A stretch of 64,000 nucleotides of DNA from Nocardia testacea NBRC 100365 (GTDB lineage Bacteria; Actinomycetota; Actinomycetes; Mycobacteriales; Mycobacteriaceae): contig NZ_BAGJ01000043.1 of assembly GCF_000308775.1 (NCBI RefSeq), forward strand, positions 1 through 64,000, in the 5' to 3' direction. This document shows, piece after piece, positions 59,472 through 64,000 of the stretch (position 1 is its first letter; the number at the start of each line of letters is the position of its first letter). Below the pieces are notes generated by a model that saw only the letters and a list, made by a program, of their open reading frames with translations, had not been told where the DNA came from and searched no databases. A program made the translations under genes and the position numbers.

Positions 59472-59939
59472 ATGAGCGCGATGAAGAGCCTGCCGTTCAG
59501 CGATTTGGTGCGGAAGCAGACCTCGGTTTTCCCACTACTCGCCGACGCCGACGTGCTCTTGGAGCGCCGCGATGCCGAGAACGTCGTCCTGATGCGTGAT
59601 GAGCGGTATCGCGCCATGGACGGCGCACTCCGGCTCGCCGCCCGGTCGCTCGGCCTGGTAGCGAAAGCAAACCGGCAATTGGCCGAGGACGTCCTTGCCG
59701 AAGAACTACCCTGGCTACGCTGGCTACCGGCCGAACACCGGCCCGAAGCGATCGGAGAACTCCTCGACGATCTGCTCGCCGGCGCGGATACCGGGCACTA
59801 CCTTCCGTTCCTCAGGGATCTGATCGCGTGGAAGCACACGGCCGAGATCTACACGGACCCGGCGTTGGTGGCGGAGCTGAGTGGTCCGTTCGATACCTCC
59901 GAGTTCGTGGAGGTCGACCGGCCGGGCAAGCGCAGATGA
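59472..59939 (+). CDS. Phd/YefM-like antitoxin (extended)
   Basis: A 155-residue protein; residues 1-50 carry the prevent-host-death-like DNA-binding fold (LPFSDLVRKQTSVFPLLADA, then LLERRDAENVVLMRDERYRA). It is longer than classical Phd (70-90 residues) because of a helical extension with WLRWLPAEHRPEAIGELLDD and a C-terminal acidic, toxin-binding-like end. The stop overlaps the toxin start (ATGA at 59936), and a perfect palindrome precedes the gene. The pairing is typical for actinobacterial chromosomes. Confidence 0.82.
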   Translation: MSAMKSLPFSDLVRKQTSVFPLLADADVLLERRDAENVVLMRDERYRAMDGALRLAARSLGLVAKANRQLAEDVLAEELPWLRWLPAEHRPEAIGELLDDLLAGADTGHYLPFLRDLIAWKHTAEIYTDPALVAELSGPFDTSEFVEVDRPGKRR

Positions 59940-60313
59940 TCCGTCACAAGCGAGGCGACGAGGTCCCTCGCCCCAAACCATGGCGGGTACTCCTGCACAA
60001 CACAGACACCGCTCGCGGTTGGTCCGAACTCGAGCGGCAGGCGCTCGATGCATTGGATCGCGCCTGGGTCGCAATCACCTCCGAGCCACGCAGTGTGCAG
60101 AATCCAGGGCGTCAACACCGGCTGAAGACGACTCTGGGCGCGGTGAAAATCGGCGGCACCGAGTTGGAACAGTGGCAGTACGAGGTCACCAGCGGGGCAC
60201 GGATCTGGTACGCCATCGACGATGAGCAGCGGACATTGTGGGTCACCAAGGCCGAAACCGGCCATCCGGGGATAACAGACCGCGGAAAAGGCGGCGGCCG
60301 CCGCTCCCGGTGA
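59936..60313 (+). CDS. RelE-like toxin partner
   Basis: A 125-residue basic protein starting MIRHKRGDEVPRPKPWRVLL, with QHRLKTTLGAVKIGGTELEQ, WQYEVTSGARIWYAIDDEQR and TLWVTKAETGHPG. The order of strands and the basic surface resemble RelE/ParE ribonuclease-like toxins, and ATGA coupling with the antitoxin gene supports the role. Classical RelE catalytic residues are not firmly identifiable, so the mechanism is inferred. Confidence 0.75.
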   Translation: MIRHKRGDEVPRPKPWRVLLHNTDTARGWSELERQALDALDRAWVAITSEPRSVQNPGRQHRLKTTLGAVKIGGTELEQWQYEVTSGARIWYAIDDEQRTLWVTKAETGHPGITDRGKGGGRRSR

Positions 60314-60392
60314 CCGCGGCCGGTCCCGCGTTGTAAGCGCTCGTCGGCCGGCGCCGAACGGGGCGGAATGGTCCCCCACGCCGCCCCGGCTG

Positions 60393-61592
60393 TCAGAACG
60401 TGGCCGGCATACTCTCCCAGCCGCGCACCGTGGAGGTCGGCGAGAGTTTGGCATTCGTCGCGTCGGTCTCCCATTCCGGGAACCGCTTCAGGATCTCCTC
60501 CAGCGCGATCCGGCCCTCCAGCCGGGCCAGTGCCGAACCCATGCAGAAATGGGTGCCCACGCTGAAGGCCAGGTGCGGCCTGGCCTCCCGGTGGATATCG
60601 AATACGTCGCCGTCGGGGGCGAATTGCCGGTGGTCACGGTTGGCGGCACCGATGAGCATCATCATGGCGCTGCCCGCGGGCACCGTCGTACCGTGGAATT
60701 CGATATCCCGGGTCACATAGCGGGCCACATGGGGCGCGGGAGGTTCGTAGCGCAGCAGTTCCTCGATGGCGGCGGGAATGAGCGACGGGTTATCGACGAG
60801 TTCGCGGCGCTGGTCGGGGTGTTCGGAGAGGACCTTGCCCGCCCAGCCGATCAGCCGAGTGGTGGTCTCGTTACCGGCCCCGGACACGACATTGATATAG
60901 GTGAGCACCTCGGCGCGCGTCAGGTGGCGCAGGGTGCCGGTCTCGTCCTCGAATTCGACACCGAGCAGTTCGGAGATGATGTCGTCGGAGGGGTGCTCGG
61001 CCCGCCAGTCGACGTATTTCTCGAAGAGTTCACCGCTGGCCAGGCTCTCCGCCGAGACCTGCATCGGTTTGCCCTCTTCGGTGCGCATCTGGTCGTTGGC
61101 GAAATCCCGGACCGCCTCCTGATCCTCCTCGGGAATTCCGAGCAGCATGCCGATTGTCCGCATCGGCATCTGCGCGCCCAGATCGGCGATGAAATCGATA
61201 CGGCCGGTCCCGACGAGCGGATCGAGGCTGCGCCGGCAGAATTCGCGCACCTTCTCCTCCAGCGCGGAGATCTTGCGCGGGGTGAACATGCGCGAGAGCA
61301 GTTTGCGGTGCATGGTGTGCACGGGCGGATCCTCGAAGATGAGCACGCCCGGCGGGATCTCGATATTCGCTTTGATGAGTTCGATGATCGCGCCGCGTGC
61401 CGAGCTGAAGGTGTCCTTGTCGATCAGCGCGGCATTCACATCGGCGAAACGGCTCAGGGCGAAGAAGTCGTGGGTTTCGTTGTAGTAGAGCGGCCTCTCT
61501 TCGCGGAGCCGCTTGAACATGGGATACGGGTCGGCATTGAGCTCGACATCGTAGGGGTCGTAATAGACGTCGCTGGGCGCGCTGGTCGTCAC
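60393..61592 (-). CDS. cytochrome P450
   Basis: A 399-residue soluble P450 starting at GTG (AGGAGA upstream). All standard motifs are intact: I-helix VVSGAGNETTTR, K-helix ExxR in EELLRYEPP, and heme loop FSVGTHFCMGSALARLEG. The N-terminus (VYYDPYDVELNADPYPMFKRL) is typical of mycobacterial/nocardial P450s of unassigned families; I give no CYP number. It follows 34 bases after the second P450 gene on the same strand and may share its ferredoxin. Probable role in oxidation of a lipid or terpenoid-like compound. Confidence 0.93.
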   Translation of the reverse strand: MTTSAPSDVYYDPYDVELNADPYPMFKRLREERPLYYNETHDFFALSRFADVNAALIDKDTFSSARGAIIELIKANIEIPPGVLIFEDPPVHTMHRKLLSRMFTPRKISALEEKVREFCRRSLDPLVGTGRIDFIADLGAQMPMRTIGMLLGIPEEDQEAVRDFANDQMRTEEGKPMQVSAESLASGELFEKYVDWRAEHPSDDIISELLGVEFEDETGTLRHLTRAEVLTYINVVSGAGNETTTRLIGWAGKVLSEHPDQRRELVDNPSLIPAAIEELLRYEPPAPHVARYVTRDIEFHGTTVPAGSAMMMLIGAANRDHRQFAPDGDVFDIHREARPHLAFSVGTHFCMGSALARLEGRIALEEILKRFPEWETDATNAKLSPTSTVRGWESMPATF

Positions 61593-61626
61593 CGGGCGTC
61601 TCCTCTCCGGAAATTGTTCGGCGTGG

Positions 61627-62877
61627 TCACCACGTCACGGGTAGGCGGTACACGCCGTAGGCGAGCTTGTCGTGTTTGAATTCGACGTCCTCGAGCGGAA
61701 TGGCCAGGCGCATGGTGGGAATCCGGCGCAGCAGCGTCTTGAAGACGATCTGCAGTTCCACCCGGGCCAGCTGCTGGCCCACGCACTGATGCGGTCCGAA
61801 ACCGAAACCGACGTGCAGCCGGGCGGGGCGGGTGAGATCGAGTTTGTCCGGCTCCGGGAACTGGTTCGGATCCCAGTTGGCGGGGGCGAGGTCGATGATC
61901 ACGCCCTCACCGGCCTTGATCGTGTGCCCGCCGATCTCGATATCGTCGAGGGCGACCCGGCGCTGACCGTTCTGGATGATGCTCAGATAGCGCAGCAGTT
62001 CCTCGACGGCGTTCGCGACGACCTTGGGATCGTCGGTATCGCGCAGCAGTGCGAGTTGCTCGGGATGCTCGAGCAGGGCGAGGGTACCCAGGGAGATCAT
62101 ATTCGCGCTGGTCTCGTGCCCGGCGATGAGGACGCCGGTCCCGATCTGGGCGGCTTCCTTCATGGAGATCTCGCCCGCGGTGACGCGTTCGGCGAGCTCG
62201 GTGACCATATCCTCGGCCGGATTCTCCATCTTGGCCTTGATCAGGTCGATCAGGTACCGGGCCAGGCCGACCCGGCCCTTCGCCGACTCCTCCTTGGTGG
62301 CGTAGCGGGAGACTCCGGTCGTCGCGTGCTGCTGGAAGAATTCGTGGTCCTCGTAGGGCACGCCCAGCATTTCGCTGATCACCAGGGAGGGCACCGGTAG
62401 CGCCAGCGCCTCCACCAGGTCGGCGGGTCGCGGACCGGCGAGGATGGCGTCGATATGGTCGTCGGTGATCTGCTGGATGGCCGGGCGGAGAGCGTCGACG
62501 CGTTTGACGGTGAACGGTTTGGTCATCATCCGGCGGAACCGGCTGTGCTCCTCGCCGTCGGTGTTGAACACCGATTTGGCCCGGTGGTTGACCAGCTCCA
62601 GCATGCCTTCGTTCCAGTGCGGAAAGTGCGGCCGGGAATCATCGACGCTGATCCGGGGATCCGACATCAACGCTTTGAGTTCGGCGTATCCGGTGACCAG
62701 CCACGGCGTACTGCCGTCCCAGATGCGGACCCGGCTCAGCGGGCGCTCGGTGATCAGTCCGAGCACCTCCGGCGGCGGCGCGAACGGGCAGCCGGGAGCG
62801 CGATCCAGCGGATAGGACAGGACCTGCCCGGTATCGGAAGCGTGGGTCGGGGTCTGCGACCCGGATGAATTCGACAC
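61627..62877 (-). CDS. cytochrome P450 (CYP105-like)
   Basis: A 416-residue P450 starting at GTG 62877 (GAGGAG five bases upstream). I-helix VLIAGHETSANM, K-helix EELLRYLSI, and heme loop VGFGFGPHQCVGQQLARVEL are complete. The N-terminal PLDRAPGCPFAPPPEVLGL and the loop FNTDGEEHSRFRRMMTKPFT are CYP105-like. It lies two bases after the ferredoxin gene, its likely electron donor. CYP105 enzymes are broad hydroxylases of drugs, terpenoids and macrolides. The substrate is not predictable. Confidence 0.93.
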   Translation of the reverse strand: MSNSSGSQTPTHASDTGQVLSYPLDRAPGCPFAPPPEVLGLITERPLSRVRIWDGSTPWLVTGYAELKALMSDPRISVDDSRPHFPHWNEGMLELVNHRAKSVFNTDGEEHSRFRRMMTKPFTVKRVDALRPAIQQITDDHIDAILAGPRPADLVEALALPVPSLVISEMLGVPYEDHEFFQQHATTGVSRYATKEESAKGRVGLARYLIDLIKAKMENPAEDMVTELAERVTAGEISMKEAAQIGTGVLIAGHETSANMISLGTLALLEHPEQLALLRDTDDPKVVANAVEELLRYLSIIQNGQRRVALDDIEIGGHTIKAGEGVIIDLAPANWDPNQFPEPDKLDLTRPARLHVGFGFGPHQCVGQQLARVELQIVFKTLLRRIPTMRLAIPLEDVEFKHDKLAYGVYRLPVTW

Positions 62878-62879
62878 TG

Positions 62880-63077
62880 CTACTCCTCGTGGACGTGAAT
62901 GGCCATGGCGGGGCACACGGCGGCGGCCTCGCGCACCTCGTCGGCGAGTTCGGCGGGCGGGTTCTCGTCCAGCAGCACGACGATGCCGTCGTCCTCGCGC
63001 TGATCGAACACCGCGTCGGCCGCCATCACGCAATGCCCGGCGGCAATGCATTTCCCTTGTTCGACAGTCACTTTCAT
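62880..63077 (-). CDS. [3Fe-4S]-type ferredoxin
   Basis: A 65-residue ferredoxin (MKVTVEQGKCIAAGHCVMAA...). Cluster ligands: C in GKC, C in GHC, and C in AAVCPAMAI, the C-x5-C...C-P pattern of actinobacterial [3Fe-4S] ferredoxins that feed P450s. AGGGAG seven bases before the ATG. It lies between an SDR gene and the CYP105-like gene on the same strand, so SDR, ferredoxin and two P450s form one operon. A ferredoxin reductase must come from elsewhere. Confidence 0.93.
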   Translation of the reverse strand: MKVTVEQGKCIAAGHCVMAADAVFDQREDDGIVVLLDENPPAELADEVREAAAVCPAMAIHVHEE

Positions 63078-63111
63078 GACGTTTCTCCCTGGTGGTGAGG
63101 ATCCGGCCGGC

Positions 63112-63963
63112 TCACGATGTTCCGGCGGGGGCGGCAGCGGTTCCATTGGCCGCCGGATCGGATCTACGGGCGCGCAGCGGTTTACCGGCGGTGGTACCGC
63201 CGTCGACGGTCAGCACGGTGCCGGTGAGATAGCGGGAGCGGTCGCCGGCGAAATAGACGGCCGCTTCGGCGACATCCTCGGGGGTGCCCTCGCGCGCCAG
63301 GGGGCGATCCTGGTTCATCATTTCCCGCATGGCCCGCGTCATCCGCTCCGCCTTCTCCGGCGACATGGTGGTGGACGCCTTGGCGAGCAGATCGGTGGGG
63401 ATATTGCCGGGGGCGATGCAATTGACCCGGATGTCGTACTGCGCCAGTTCGATCGCGGCGGATTTCGTGAAATGGATGACCGCCGCCTTGGAGGCGCGGT
63501 AGGCCAGCACCCCGCCGCCGGCCTGCACCCCGCCCACCGAGGAGAGGTTGATGATCGAGCCGCCGCCGTGTTCGGACATATGCCGCGCCGCCAGCCGGGT
63601 CCCCGCCATCACACCGAGCACATTGACCGACATCACCCGGTAGAAATCGGCGAAATCGTCGTCCAGGATGCTGCGATGCATCTTCCCGGAAATACCGGCG
63701 TTGTTGCACATGATGTGCAGGCCGCCGAAGCGTCGCACGGCGAGGTCGGCGAGTGCGGCGATCTGTTCGGGGTCGGCGACATCGGTGGTCCGGAACAGGG
63801 CCCCCGCACCACAGCGCCGGGCCACGGCGGCGCCGCGGTCGGCGTCGATATCACCCACCACCACATGCGCGCCCTCGACCGCGAACCGCTCGGCCATGGC
63901 GCTGCCCAGCCCGGTCGCCGCACCGGTCACCACCGCGACCTTGCCCGCCAACTCGTTGCTCAT
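63112..63963 (-). CDS. short-chain dehydrogenase (SDR family)
   Basis: A 283-residue classical SDR. Cofactor motif VVTGAATGLGSAMAERFAVE, acidic VVVGDIDADRG favouring NAD, NNAG, catalytic Ser in INLSSVGGVQAGG and YRASKAA with Tyr and Lys; the C-terminal signature RYLTGTVLTVDGG is complete. The last 22 residues form a basic/Ala-rich tail. It is first in the operon with ferredoxin and P450s (34 bases upstream of the ferredoxin), so it probably oxidises the alcohol that a P450 makes. The promoter region is cut by the window end. Confidence 0.92.
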   Translation of the reverse strand: MSNELAGKVAVVTGAATGLGSAMAERFAVEGAHVVVGDIDADRGAAVARRCGAGALFRTTDVADPEQIAALADLAVRRFGGLHIMCNNAGISGKMHRSILDDDFADFYRVMSVNVLGVMAGTRLAARHMSEHGGGSIINLSSVGGVQAGGGVLAYRASKAAVIHFTKSAAIELAQYDIRVNCIAPGNIPTDLLAKASTTMSPEKAERMTRAMREMMNQDRPLAREGTPEDVAEAAVYFAGDRSRYLTGTVLTVDGGTTAGKPLRARRSDPAANGTAAAPAGTS

Positions 63964-64000
63964 TGCGCTGCGTTCCTCTCGTAACGACGTTCCGTGGACC

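Overview
This window is high-GC actinobacterial DNA, most likely from a Nocardia or close relative. The evidence is the codon use, frequent GTG and TTG starts, actinobacterial families (EspG-like and PPE-like ESX proteins, DUF3558 lipoproteins, Scr1-type XRE plus DUF397, an F420-type luciferase-like oxidoreductase) and a close relative of the nocardial rifampicin monooxygenase Rox. No rRNA, tRNA, CRISPR array or complete insertion sequence was seen.

Layout. (1) 0.03-5.3 kb: a branched-chain/aromatic-acid type ABC importer operon on the minus strand (binding protein, fused LivH-LivM permease, LivG, LivF, small membrane protein). (2) 5.6-11.6 kb: a plus-strand catabolic operon with a carboxymuconolactone decarboxylase-like protein, Rieske oxygenase, a small partner, an amidohydrolase, a SnoaL-like protein, an in-frame repeat micro-ORF and a paired acyl-CoA dehydrogenase. 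(3) 11.7-13.1 kb: two small secreted lipoproteins. (4) 13.3-29.1 kb: acyl-CoA catabolism (hydratases, acyl-CoA dehydrogenases, TesB-like thioesterase, DapB-like dehydrogenase, MeaB GTPase, thiolase, SDR, acyl-CoA ligase, ferredoxin-fused reductase) around a TetR regulator. (5) 29.2-38 kb: hydrolase, DUF6924-like protein, a hydratase-ligase-TetR operon, a CYP157-like P450, esterase and VOC protein. (6) 38.1-41.2 kb: rox with its rifamycin-associated element, a Uma2 nuclease-fold protein and a DUF1772 protein. (7) 41.4-50 kb: accessory region with a duplicated lipoprotein/DUF397 segment, an XRE regulator, small proteins, an orphan ESX substrate set and several gene remnants. (8) 50.1-55.4 kb: CoA transferase, repeat micro-ORFs, luciferase-like oxidoreductase, two-subunit B12 acyl-CoA mutase and a divergent SDR. 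(9) 55.4-60.3 kb: a frameshifted zinc-ribbon gene, AraC and TetR regulators, a sterol-desaturase-family protein, a methyltransferase and a toxin-antitoxin pair. (10) 60.4-64 kb: two P450s, a 3Fe-4S ferredoxin and an SDR.

How it fits together. Five promoters in 5.6-27.9 kb carry the same 15-bp palindrome, consensus GAGAATANYATTCTC. They drive the Rieske operon, acyl-CoA dehydrogenase/tetR, thioesterase, thiolase-MeaB/SDR, and ligase-dehydrogenases-hydratase/reductase units. The TetR gene lies between two of these sites. This is a locally defined regulon, apparently for uptake, CoA activation, ring oxidation and beta-oxidation of an unidentified, probably cyclic, carboxylic acid. A B12 mutase 30 kb away may be its downstream partner, because its MeaB chaperone lies inside the regulon. 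Two operons contain tandem repeat micro-ORFs placed exactly at ATGA stop/start junctions, which keeps translational coupling intact. I regard the regulon and these intercistronic arrays as the most original signals here.
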